A stretch of DNA of 38,405 bases from Chryseobacterium sp. Leaf201 (GCF_001421435.1 NZ_LMKA01000074.1:1-38405); one strand, 5' to 3'; counted from the first letter of the stretch, positions 1-7,818 are shown. Numbers and translations: made by a program. Notes: generated by a model from the letters alone, not told the origin.

Positions 1-2
1 TC

Positions 3-104
3 AAGAGTTCAGGTAAAAATAATTTGAGGAGTTCGGCATCGTTTAACATTCCTCAAAATTATCAATATTTCTTTTTCTCCCCAAGTTTTGAGATTGATCC
101 GTAA
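3..104 (+). other. possible 3' end of a gene cut by the window edge
   Basis: One frame is open from base 3 to a TAA at 102-104 and would encode about 33 residues ending FFFSPSFEIDP. No start is visible, so it could be the tail of a gene lying to the left, 75 bp upstream of the ThiF-like gene and on the same strand. An open frame this short can occur by chance in AT-rich DNA. The rest of 1-179 shows no convincing promoter or RNA gene. Confidence 0.25.
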
Positions 105-179
105 TATCCAAACTAATCTGAATCCATTCTCGGTAAATAATTATATATTTATTCAATAACCATAAAACTTAAATAAGCC

Positions 180-923
180 GTGGAGGAATTATACCAGAGA
201 AACAGAATCTACTTAACAGAAGAAGAACAAAATACTATTAAAACATATCCTGTCTTAATTGCAGGCTGTGGAATCGGCAGTAATATCGCTGAATGTGCAC
301 TGAGATTCGGCTTTGAAAAACTGACGATTGTTGACGGCGACATTGTAGAACGATCAAATCTTAACAGACAAAATTATACTTTAAATGATATTTCATTTTT
401 TAAAGCCGAAAGATTATTCAAAAGACTGAAAGAGATCAATCCTGATGCAGATATAAAATTTCATACAGAGTATATTGATCACAACAATATCAATACTTTA
501 ATAAAAGATCATAAAATCGCAATTAATGCCTTGGATTTCACTTCTGATATTCCTTTATATTTTGATCAGCTTTGTCAGGAAAAAGATATTGTTGTTCTGC
601 ATCCATATAACTTGGGCTGGGCCGGGTTAGTGGCTGTTATCACTCCTGATTCTGAGAATTTACATTCAGTCAGCAGCAATTTCAATGAACTGGAAATGGT
701 GAAATTCATCATTAAGGATTTAAAGTCTAAAGACAAAAATTACAACTGGCTTGAAAGTACACTTGATGCTTACATTAATGAAGAGGAAAAACTTTCGCCT
801 CCCCAGCTTTCCGTAGCCTCCTGGATACTAGGCGGGATTTGTACACAACTGCTCTACCTGATTACCACGCAACAAGAAATCAAAACATTTCCAGAGTATT
901 ATATAAAGTCTATTCTCTTATAA
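180..923 (+). CDS. ThiF/MoeB/E1-like adenylyltransferase of the peptide locus
   Basis: This is a 247-residue E1-superfamily protein. The nucleotide-binding loop GCGIGS lies at residues 29-34, VDGD at 51-54, and the arginine-finger motif SNLNRQ at 59-64; an Asp at 119 sits where the family keeps an ATP/Mg ligand. Members adenylate a C-terminal carboxylate (ThiS, MoaD, microcin C7 precursor by MccB) or activate side-chain carboxylates in RiPP pathways (PaaA in pantocin). No ubiquitin-like partner gene or Cys-rich zinc module is visible, so I infer peptide tailoring rather than sulfur transfer. The GTG start directly follows an in-frame TAA at 174-176 and gives a complete N-terminus. Its end overlaps the convergent LuxR gene by 6 bp. 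The substrate is unknown; the precursor at 2688 is the obvious candidate. Family assignment is firm, role is inferred. Confidence 0.85.
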   Translation: MEELYQRNRIYLTEEEQNTIKTYPVLIAGCGIGSNIAECALRFGFEKLTIVDGDIVERSNLNRQNYTLNDISFFKAERLFKRLKEINPDADIKFHTEYIDHNNINTLIKDHKIAINALDFTSDIPLYFDQLCQEKDIVVLHPYNLGWAGLVAVITPDSENLHSVSSNFNELEMVKFIIKDLKSKDKNYNWLESTLDAYINEEEKLSPPQLSVASWILGGICTQLLYLITTQQEIKTFPEYYIKSILL

Positions 924-1676
924 AAGCTTATTATTGGTTACATAGGATAAAGCCTCGGAGATATTATTTACCTGCATCTTTTCAAACAGTTTCCTTCTGT
1001 GGAATTTAATGGTATCGGGAGAAATAAAAATCTTTTCTGCAATTTCATTAATGGTATAGCCTTGTGCATAATATCTCAGAATATCAAGCTCGCGTTCATT
1101 GAGTTTTACCTTTTCCTCATTTCTCCAGATATCTTCCTTAACATCATAGCTCCAGAATTCATTATTGCCCTGTTTGAAAACAGTTATATTTCCGGAATCT
1201 GTATGGGTAGAAAGTGACACGAGGCACATTGCCTTCCAGATTTTTCCGGCTTCGGTAAGAAAAAGCGGCGTCAGTTTATGGTTGATTAAAACAGCTTTGT
1301 CCTTATTCAAAAGATGAAAATCATAAGAAATGGTATATAGCTTCCTTTCTGAAACAGGAATTCTTTCATAAAAATCAAAACCTGCCTGATTTATTTTAAG
1401 CAGAAGGTCAAGATCATCTTTTTTAACATATTTAAAATAAAAGTCATATCCCATTTTTCTTACCTCATCCGCGGAATGTCCGCACAGAAACAAAGGATTA
1501 TCTGAAACGTATTCAAAATTCCTGTTTTGGTAATCAATAATATAAATACTCATATAACTTACCCTGGCAAAAGCTTCTGTTACCTGTAAATAATTTTTGA
1601 GCTGATCTTTTTCCTCAACGGAAATATTTCCAACGGTATTTTTTGGGAAAAAGAAATCATTCACATTTTCACTCAT
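918..1676 (-). CDS. LuxR-family transcriptional regulator with N-terminal PAS-like domain
   Basis: This is a 252-residue regulator. Residues about 30-165 resemble a PAS fold (the IDYQNRNFEYVSDNP segment, then a DDL helix), as in many Bacteroidota LuxR proteins. Residues about 190-250 are a GerE/LuxR helix-turn-helix: LNERELDILRYYAQG, then INEIAEKIFISPDTIKFH and the recognition helix RRKLFEKMQV. It has no classical acyl-homoserine-lactone-binding domain and no receiver domain, so the input signal is unknown. It is transcribed divergently from the GNAT gene, with a perfect 16-bp palindrome in the 115-bp gap, so it probably controls itself and the peptide operon. Its 3' end meets the ThiF-like gene tail to tail. 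Confidence 0.9.
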   Translation of the reverse strand: MSENVNDFFFPKNTVGNISVEEKDQLKNYLQVTEAFARVSYMSIYIIDYQNRNFEYVSDNPLFLCGHSADEVRKMGYDFYFKYVKKDDLDLLLKINQAGFDFYERIPVSERKLYTISYDFHLLNKDKAVLINHKLTPLFLTEAGKIWKAMCLVSLSTHTDSGNITVFKQGNNEFWSYDVKEDIWRNEEKVKLNERELDILRYYAQGYTINEIAEKIFISPDTIKFHRRKLFEKMQVNNISEALSYVTNNKLL

Positions 1677-1730
1677 ATCTTTAAGTTTGGTTATCGTTTT
1701 TTTATCAAATATTGAGTTTTCATGAAACTT

Positions 1731-1746
1731 CTACACTTAAGTGTAG
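1731..1746. promoter_or_regulatory. perfect 16-bp palindrome, candidate operator of the LuxR regulator
   Basis: CTACACTTAAGTGTAG is a perfect inverted repeat between the divergent LuxR gene (start 1676) and GNAT gene (start 1792). A -7-like TAAATTTA lies at 1769-1776 (consensus TAnnTTTG, last base differs). If that is used, transcription would start near 1782 and the palindrome would be centred near -43, the usual position of a lux-type activator site. The repeat is seen; binding is inferred. Confidence 0.6.
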
Positions 1747-1791
1747 CACAGGACAAAATCAATCCCTATAAATTTATAAAAAATAATTCCC

Positions 1792-2448
1792 ATGGGCAAG
1801 ATAAATATTCTGACATCCGATTTTGATTACAGGAAATTGGCAGAATTCATTATTAAAGAAAATTATTCCCATCACTACCAAACCAATGTATTTTCAGATC
1901 AGAAAACAAAAGCTGTTTATGAAGAAGAAATATATTACAGAAAAAATTCACTGGTCTTTGCCCTACAGGATTCACAGGATACTTTAATCGGAACGATCAG
2001 GGCCCTAAAATGGAATTATTGTGATCTGCTGCCTTTAGAAAAAATATTTTCAATACATCCTTTTCAGGTAATTGAAAAAAATTTCGAGGGTGAAATCTGG
2101 CATATCGGAAGATTTGCCATCAGAAAGAATGAAGGGCTGCTTCCTCTAAAAAAATTAATGGCTCTCGCCATAGGAATCGTATGCGAAAAAGAAAAAAACA
2201 TAGCCTTTGCGGAATGTGATAGCAAACTATTAAAAACATTATATCTGATGGGAATAGAGCCCGTAATAATAGGCACACCCAAATATTATCTGGGCTCTGA
2301 AACCATCCCTGTTCTCTTAGTATATGATAATCTTATCAAGTTTTATCATAAACATGAATATCTGATTAATGATGTATGCGATATTCATACCCATCCGATT
2401 CTTAACCCTGCTCTCGAATCAAATACCTTAAGCTATTCTTTTACTTAA
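1792..2448 (+). CDS. GNAT-superfamily acyltransferase, LuxI/N-acyl amino acid synthase-like
   Basis: This is a 218-residue protein with GNAT-fold features. A beta4-like strand ends GTIRALKW (residues 67-74), resembling the G-x-x-R of LuxI-type synthases, and WHIGRFAI (103-110) resembles their E-x-x-R-F-x-V strand, but His104 stands where the Glu is usually found. A later segment, LKKLMALAIGIVCEKEK, fits the pantetheine-binding helix, followed by LYLMGIEPVIIG. Such enzymes move an acyl group from acyl-ACP or acyl-CoA to an amine. Here it could make a signal read by the neighbouring LuxR protein, or acylate the exported peptide. It is the first gene rightward from the palindrome and is separated from the precursor by 239 bp. 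Fold assignment is moderately sure; the substrate is unknown. Confidence 0.65.
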   Translation: MGKINILTSDFDYRKLAEFIIKENYSHHYQTNVFSDQKTKAVYEEEIYYRKNSLVFALQDSQDTLIGTIRALKWNYCDLLPLEKIFSIHPFQVIEKNFEGEIWHIGRFAIRKNEGLLPLKKLMALAIGIVCEKEKNIAFAECDSKLLKTLYLMGIEPVIIGTPKYYLGSETIPVLLVYDNLIKFYHKHEYLINDVCDIHTHPILNPALESNTLSYSFT

Positions 2449-2687
2449 AAATAAAACAGATGGAGCTGAAAAATATTCAAAAAATTTAATTATTAAGAAA
2501 ATCAATTGATCTGTTCAATCTCACTTGTAATTTCAGTGAAAATTAGAAAAATTCATACTGAAAGAGTAACCGAAACCAAGAAGAAATTGATTCGACTACA
2601 AAATATTTCTTGCAAGAAGAGACCAGCGAAGGAGCGAATGTCGATAAACTTTGATCCACAAACAAATCATTTTTAAATTTTATTATC

Positions 2688-2861
2688 ATGAAAAAAGCAA
2701 AATTCAATGCAAAAGAGTTCTTAAAAGTAAAAACTCTTTCCCCACTTGAACAAAATCAATTAAGAGGAGGTTTCGGTGAAGCAGAAGCAGCCGATGGTGT
2801 TGTAGTACAACAAGTACGTCAGCAAGTAGTTCAGCAAGTTCAGCGTGTGATCGGCTTGTAA
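2688..2861 (+). CDS. double-glycine-leader precursor peptide
   Basis: This 57-codon gene has an ATG and TAA and stands alone between the GNAT gene and the oxygenase. The leader is residues 1-28 and ends LSPLEQNQLRGG, the form cut by C39 peptidases (hydrophobic and Glu positions before Gly-Gly). The predicted 29-residue core starts FGEAEAADG, then has a tetrapeptide repeat of form x-Q-Q-V (VQQV, RQQV, VQQV at 40-51), ending QRVIGL. The core contains 8 Val, 7 Gln and 2 Arg, and no Cys, Ser, Thr, Lys or His, so lanthionine, azole and disulfide chemistry are excluded. It could be an amphipathic helix or a strand. The C39 exporter and two candidate tailoring enzymes nearby support a RiPP or bacteriocin-like role. 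Its core matches no family I recognise. Confidence 0.85.
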   Translation: MKKAKFNAKEFLKVKTLSPLEQNQLRGGFGEAEAADGVVVQQVRQQVVQQVQRVIGL

Positions 2862-2867
2862 ACAAAC

Positions 2868-2907
2868 AGGTAATAGAGAAAATTTATTTCTCTATTACCT
2901 TTCTTTT
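2868..2907 (+). terminator. 14-bp hairpin just after the precursor gene, intrinsic terminator or attenuator
   Basis: The stem pairs 2868-2881 (AGGTAATAGAGAAA) with 2887-2900 around a 5-nt loop and is followed by TTCTTTTC. It starts 6 bp after the precursor stop and ends 27 bp before the oxygenase start, with no separate consensus promoter seen for the latter. Partial read-through would give much more precursor than enzyme and exporter mRNA, as in many bacteriocin operons. It could also protect the 3' end of the small mRNA. Confidence 0.75.
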
Positions 2908-2927
2908 CATCATCAAAATATTACAAT

Positions 2928-4265
2928 ATGAGCAATAAAGAGTTTAACAAAGATTTTTGGCAACAATTTATCGATACCAACAAGAATTTTACACAGACAT
3001 GCGTTATTAAAAATGTAATTCCGGAAGATCTTGTTATGAAGCTGAAAAACGCAGTGGTTGAAGGTCTTACCAACAGATTCAAAACAAAAGATCTCGATGG
3101 TTTCAGATTGTATTTTCCGTCTCAGGGAAAAGGCAAAGAAAATTCTGAATTTATTGACGAATTATATAAAAATCCTCCTTTAGAAAATGAGGAAATAATT
3201 GACTACTGTAACAGGGCTTTCAAGGAAAAATTCGGTCTGATTGTCAACTTTTTAGAGAGACATTCAGGTTTTATTTCAAAGGAACTGAGAATGATTACGG
3301 AACCCCTTCTTGAGATTATCGGTATACCGGCAACAGGGGTAGACGTTACTGTTTTTATCGGAAATTATGGATGGACGCCATTGGGAATACATCAGGACCA
3401 CAAAGGTGAAAATGTACTGCATTTCCACTTAGGACCCGGGGATAAAACAATGTATATCTGGGATCAGGAAAAATATAAAGACTTAACAGGTACAAAACAT
3501 AATAATTTTGAGATCGAACCTTTACTGGAACATGCAGAAAAATATGATTTCGGAACAGGAGACCTATTTTTTATGCCATGGGATAAATTTCATATCGGGA
3601 AAAGTGATGACTTATCTATCGGGGTTACCTTCTGGTTTAATAATCCTTCAAAAGTTAAATTCTTTGACAGGATCCTGAATACATTCTACCGGGATTATAT
3701 CCACGAAAATAAAGATATAATTGCTCCGCAACATAATTTTCTGGAAAACAACGATACATTTGAGGAGTTTCTTTCTATTTTGAAGCTTGATGAAGAGATT
3801 CTAAATGGCTCCACCCGAGATTTCTTCAAATATTTTTATAACGAATTTAAACATGGCTTATTGAGTAATGCCGGCTGGCAGGCTCCGCCTCAATCAAGAG
3901 AGAAAGAAGATAAATATAATGTAGATGATTATGAATTCCTGCTTGAAAAGGAAATCTATACTAACGAACCTTTTAAAATGATCTATAAGGTCGATGAAGA
4001 AAAAGAGCAGTTTTATCTTTATGTAAGAGGTACAAAAATAGATATGCGATATCATCCTGAGTTGATAAATATTGTTGACAACCTGAATACCCACAAAACC
4101 TGGAAAGTATCAGAATTGTTAAAAAATCTTGAGATTGAATGGCCTATAGAAGCCGGGCTTTACTTTCTCTCAATGATCTATGATAAAAAAGGAATCGAGA
4201 TTTCAGGAGAATCCCGTACTGTAATACAAGAAGCTGAAAACATTTTATTAGAAGAAGAAAACTAA
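2928..4265 (+). CDS. JmjC/ROX-like Fe(II)/2-oxoglutarate-dependent oxygenase
   Basis: This 445-residue protein has a cupin/JmjC core at roughly 130-240. The metal-binding HxD is H155-Q-D157 and the distal His is H222 in MPWDKFHIG. The following helices, and a C-terminal segment at about 345-435 (YVRGTKIDMRYHPELI, then KTWKVSELLKNLEIEWP) resemble the dimerisation and winged-helix parts of ribosomal oxygenases such as YcfD, which hydroxylate Arg or His. All three metal ligands are present, so activity is expected. The core peptide next door has two Arg and no His, so Arg hydroxylation is one guess. It overlaps the exporter gene by one base (TAATG), implying translational coupling and a shared pathway. 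Fold is fairly sure, substrate inferred. Confidence 0.75.
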   Translation: MSNKEFNKDFWQQFIDTNKNFTQTCVIKNVIPEDLVMKLKNAVVEGLTNRFKTKDLDGFRLYFPSQGKGKENSEFIDELYKNPPLENEEIIDYCNRAFKEKFGLIVNFLERHSGFISKELRMITEPLLEIIGIPATGVDVTVFIGNYGWTPLGIHQDHKGENVLHFHLGPGDKTMYIWDQEKYKDLTGTKHNNFEIEPLLEHAEKYDFGTGDLFFMPWDKFHIGKSDDLSIGVTFWFNNPSKVKFFDRILNTFYRDYIHENKDIIAPQHNFLENNDTFEEFLSILKLDEEILNGSTRDFFKYFYNEFKHGLLSNAGWQAPPQSREKEDKYNVDDYEFLLEKEIYTNEPFKMIYKVDEEKEQFYLYVRGTKIDMRYHPELINIVDNLNTHKTWKVSELLKNLEIEWPIEAGLYFLSMIYDKKGIEISGESRTVIQEAENILLEEEN

Positions 4266-6466
4266 TGAAATTTATTCCTCAACATGACAAAATGGACTGC
4301 GGGCCCTCATGCTTAGCCATGATTACTTCATATTATGGCAAAGCATACGGCCTGCAATATTTGCGTGACCATTGTTTTACTTCACGGGAAGGCGTTTCAG
4401 TACTTGCCATCAATAATGCTGCAGAAAAAATTGGATTTAAAACATTGGCCACCCAGATCTCCGTTGAGGATTTAAACAACGAATTCCTCCCGTGTATCTT
4501 ACATTGGAACCAGAACCATTTCGTTGTGCTTACCAAGATATCAAACCCACTGTTCAACAGAAGAAAAATTTATACTATTGCCGATCCTGCCCACGGAATA
4601 CTCAAACTAACAGAAGAAACGTTTAAAAAGTCCTGGCAGAAAAACACAGATAAAGGAGTAGCCCTCTTATTAGAACCTACCGATTTATTCTTTCAGAATA
4701 AAAATATTCCGGACCAAAAGGTATCACTCAGCTATATCTATAATTATCTGGGACCGCATAAAAAGCAGTTTTTATGGTTATCATTAATATTATTATTAGG
4801 AACAGTAACTACCCTAGCGTTCCCTATTCTTACACAAAAACTGATTGATGATGGAGTCAGCAAAAAAAATATGGGTATCATTACCTATATCCTTATGGCC
4901 CAGCTTGCATTTTTTGTAGGCAATATTGTTCTGGGTATTTTCAGAAACTGGATTATGCTGTATGTGGGAAGTCGCCTGAATATCAGTATCATTTCAGATT
5001 TCTTAAAAAAACTGATGAGCCTGCCAATTAAATTTTTCGAAACAAAATTTATGGGGGACTTCAATCAAAGAATACAGGATCACGAGAAAATAGAACTATT
5101 CCTTACTTCAAACAGTCTCATTACTATTTTTTCTGTGTTTACATTTTCCGTTTTTTTTATTGTTCTCTGGAGTTATGATTTTAGAATTTTAGCCACTTAT
5201 TTCACGCTTACTGCGCTGTCTGTTATATGGTCTTTATACTGGCTTAAAAAATTAAAAATTTTAGATTATTACCGGTTTCAGGAGAAAAGTGAAAACCAGG
5301 AATCTATTTATGAAATTATCAACGGTATTTCTGAAATGAAACTTAATAAGTTTGAAGAATATAAACGTAAAGAATGGGAAAATATACAGCAGAAATTATT
5401 CAAAATCAACTTAAGAATTTTAAAAGTTGACCAGATTCAGCTCTCCGGCTTTGATTTCCTTAATCAATTAAAAAATATTGTAGTTATATTTCTTTCCGCC
5501 TCATTTGTTATTCAAGGCAGTATGACATTGGGAGCATTGTTAAGTGTCTCTTACATTATCGGGCAGATGAATAATCCGGTTAGCCAGCTCATTACCTTTT
5601 TCCGCTCCATGCAGGAAGCAAAATTGAGTCTGTCGCGTTTATATGAAGTGCAAACCCATCCGGAAGAAGAACAGAAAAATCTGCTTCCGCTGATGAATGA
5701 AAACTATATACGCCAGAATGGTATTGAGAAAGGAATCTATTTCAAAAATATATCGTTTCAGTATGAAGGGCCCCAATCTCCTTATGTACTTAAAGATATT
5801 AACCTTTTTGTTCCTGAAAGTAAAATAACAGCTATCGTAGGTGCAAGCGGAAGCGGAAAAACAACGCTGATCAAATTACTTTTGAAATTTTATGAACCTA
5901 CACAGGGCGACATTTATTTTAACCACTCCAACCTTAAAGAAATATCTCCAAAAGACCTGAGAGGAAACTGTGGGGCTGTAATGCAGGACGGACATATTTT
6001 TTCTGACACTATTGAAAGAAATATAGCAACAGGCGATGAAATAATTGATTATAAAAAATTACAGCATTCTTTGCATATTGCTAATATACAATCATTTGTC
6101 GATGAATTACCTTTAGGACTTAACACTAAAATCGGAGCTTCCGGAAATGGTATATCGGGCGGACAGAAACAGAGAATATTGATTGCAAGAGCGGTTTATA
6201 AAGACCCTCATTTTATTCTATTTGATGAAGCAACCTCTGCTCTGGATGCAGAAAATGAAAAAGTGATCCATGATAATTTACAGGAATTTTTTAAAGGCAA
6301 AACTGTTATTATCATCGCTCACCGTCTTTCAACTGTAAAAAATGCTGATCAGATTATTGTTTTAAAACATGGAAAAATTGTAGAACAGGGAAACCATCAT
6401 TCATTAGTCGAAAAAAAATCCGATTATTTCAATCTGGTTAAAAATCAATTGGAACTCGGAGCATAA
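4265..6466 (+). CDS. peptidase-containing (C39) ABC transporter
   Basis: This is a 733-residue inner-membrane exporter-protease. The N-terminal C39 domain (about 1-150) keeps catalytic Cys12 in DCGPSCLAM, with His85 in QNHFVVL and Asp107 in IADPAHG, plus Gln6 for the oxyanion hole. Six membrane helices span about 165-450. The ATPase has Walker A at 526-534 (GASGSGKTT), signature ISGGQKQR around S631, Walker B ending at D654-E655, and the H-loop His686. The family cuts leaders after Gly-Gly and exports the core in one step, matching the precursor at 2688. No membrane-fusion or TolC-like partner gene is present here, so crossing the outer membrane needs proteins encoded elsewhere. It is the last gene before a terminator. 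Confidence 0.95.
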   Translation: MKFIPQHDKMDCGPSCLAMITSYYGKAYGLQYLRDHCFTSREGVSVLAINNAAEKIGFKTLATQISVEDLNNEFLPCILHWNQNHFVVLTKISNPLFNRRKIYTIADPAHGILKLTEETFKKSWQKNTDKGVALLLEPTDLFFQNKNIPDQKVSLSYIYNYLGPHKKQFLWLSLILLLGTVTTLAFPILTQKLIDDGVSKKNMGIITYILMAQLAFFVGNIVLGIFRNWIMLYVGSRLNISIISDFLKKLMSLPIKFFETKFMGDFNQRIQDHEKIELFLTSNSLITIFSVFTFSVFFIVLWSYDFRILATYFTLTALSVIWSLYWLKKLKILDYYRFQEKSENQESIYEIINGISEMKLNKFEEYKRKEWENIQQKLFKINLRILKVDQIQLSGFDFLNQLKNIVVIFLSASFVIQGSMTLGALLSVSYIIGQMNNPVSQLITFFRSMQEAKLSLSRLYEVQTHPEEEQKNLLPLMNENYIRQNGIEKGIYFKNISFQYEGPQSPYVLKDINLFVPESKITAIVGASGSGKTTLIKLLLKFYEPTQGDIYFNHSNLKEISPKDLRGNCGAVMQDGHIFSDTIERNIATGDEIIDYKKLQHSLHIANIQSFVDELPLGLNTKIGASGNGISGGQKQRILIARAVYKDPHFILFDEATSALDAENEKVIHDNLQEFFKGKTVIIIAHRLSTVKNADQIIVLKHGKIVEQGNHHSLVEKKSDYFNLVKNQLELGA

Positions 6467-6503
6467 TTATACATTCTAAACTTTCTCAATCATTTTTTGC
6501 AAT

Positions 6504-6531
6504 GTCGGATAATTTTTATCCGGCTTTTTTT
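6504..6531 (+). terminator. intrinsic terminator of the peptide locus
   Basis: The stem pairs GTCGGATAA with TTATCCGGC (one G-T pair) around a 3-nt loop and is followed by seven T. It lies 38 bp after the exporter stop and marks the right end of the operon. Confidence 0.85.
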
Positions 6532-6639
6532 ACAGCAATAAGTAATAAAATTTCGTTAATATCATCATCTTGTATTGTAAAAAAGACCATCTGTTTCACG
6601 GAAATAAGTATCTTCGCTTTTTAAATTTTATCTGAAAAA

Positions 6640-7815
6640 ATGAAGAAGTTTGTCTCCGGATTATTTTTATTTTCTACCCTTGCGGTATTTGGCCAGGAAG
6701 CGATTCAGTTTCAGGAACTGCCGTTTAAAGAACTTGTAGCCAAAGCAAAAAAAGATAACAAAATTGTATTTATCGATGCTTATGCTTCATGGTGCGGGCC
6801 CTGTAAAATGATGGAGCGTAATGTTTTTACGAAAAAATCCGTAGGAGACTATTACAATTCCAATTTTGTCAATGCCCGGTTTGATATGGAAAAAGGTGAA
6901 GGGAGGGAAATTGCCGCTAAATATGGCGTACGTTCCTACCCTACTTATTTATTTTTAAACGGAGACGGCGAGCTGGTTTCACAGAACTTCGGATACATGG
7001 AAGAGAGCATGTTCCTTACCATGGCTCAGGATATTAATTCTCCCAATAATAAAAAAGGATCTTTAAAAGAACGCTTTGCAAAAGGTGAAAAAGACCCGGA
7101 ATTCCTGATCAATATTATGAAGCTTAATTCTTCATCAGATTTTGATTTTGCTAAAAAGGCTTCGGAAAGGTATTTTGAGAATAAGAAAAAAACTGAGGAA
7201 TTTACCAAAGATGATGTCGGGCTTTTGTTTTTTTTCCTGAAATCTACAGAAGATAAAAATTATAAAGTTTTTACAGAAAGGAAAGCTGAAATCATCAAGT
7301 TTTTACCTGAAGAAACCTACAAAGAATTTGACAATCAGATGAAACTGGCTAAGGTGGTGGAACAGTCTGTTGATACACAGAATAAAATCATCAACAGCGA
7401 GTATTTCATGAAAACGGCAGAACCTCTGGTTGGAAAACATGATGCTGAAGTAAAACTTAACCAGACGAAATTAAGTTACTACGAACAGAATGCTAATTTT
7501 CCGGAATATGAAAAAGCAGCACTGGCCTATTATAGAAACACAGAAGCCTTCGAACCTAATGAGCTGTTAAAAGCAGCATGGATATTTTCGGAACATATCA
7601 AAACGCAGGCATCACTTAAGAAAGCCGCAGAATGGGCAGAAAAATCTGTTATGCGTGGCGAAACATCGGAAAACACCTATATCCTGGCTAAACTTTACTC
7701 GTTAACCGGGAAAAAAGATATGGCAAAAACATATGCTGAAATGTCCAGAAACCTGGCTGCCCAGAATCAGAAAGACTCTTCGTTAGCTGAGAAACTATTA
7801 CAAGAAATACAATAA
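6640..7815 (+). CDS. periplasmic thioredoxin-fold protein with C-terminal helical repeats
   Basis: This 391-residue protein has an N-terminal signal peptide (about 1-19, ending VFGQ). The thioredoxin domain (about 25-125) has the redox motif WCGPCK with Cys52 and Cys55 and a cis-proline in SYPT (Pro101). Residues 130-391 are helical and end in what look like TPR-type repeats (WAEKSV, then YILAKLYSLTGKKDMAKTYA). The family reduces or isomerises disulfides in the periplasm. Four bases separate it from the following OMP-like gene, so the three genes 6640-8668 are probably one transcript. A TATCTTCG at 6609-6616 is a near match to the -7 consensus. Substrate is unknown. Confidence 0.88.
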   Translation: MKKFVSGLFLFSTLAVFGQEAIQFQELPFKELVAKAKKDNKIVFIDAYASWCGPCKMMERNVFTKKSVGDYYNSNFVNARFDMEKGEGREIAAKYGVRSYPTYLFLNGDGELVSQNFGYMEESMFLTMAQDINSPNNKKGSLKERFAKGEKDPEFLINIMKLNSSSDFDFAKKASERYFENKKKTEEFTKDDVGLLFFFLKSTEDKNYKVFTERKAEIIKFLPEETYKEFDNQMKLAKVVEQSVDTQNKIINSEYFMKTAEPLVGKHDAEVKLNQTKLSYYEQNANFPEYEKAALAYYRNTEAFEPNELLKAAWIFSEHIKTQASLKKAAEWAEKSVMRGETSENTYILAKLYSLTGKKDMAKTYAEMSRNLAAQNQKDSSLAEKLLQEIQ

Positions 7816-7818
7816 AAG

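Noticed and set aside
2501..2510. Palindrome ATCAATTGAT upstream of the precursor
   Set aside because: Only 10 bp of AT-rich symmetry, expected by chance at this base composition; no positional relation to a promoter could be shown.
2688..2861. Lanthipeptide, sactipeptide or thiopeptide precursor
   Set aside because: The core has no Cys, Ser or Thr, and no LanB/LanM, radical SAM or YcaO gene is present in the window.
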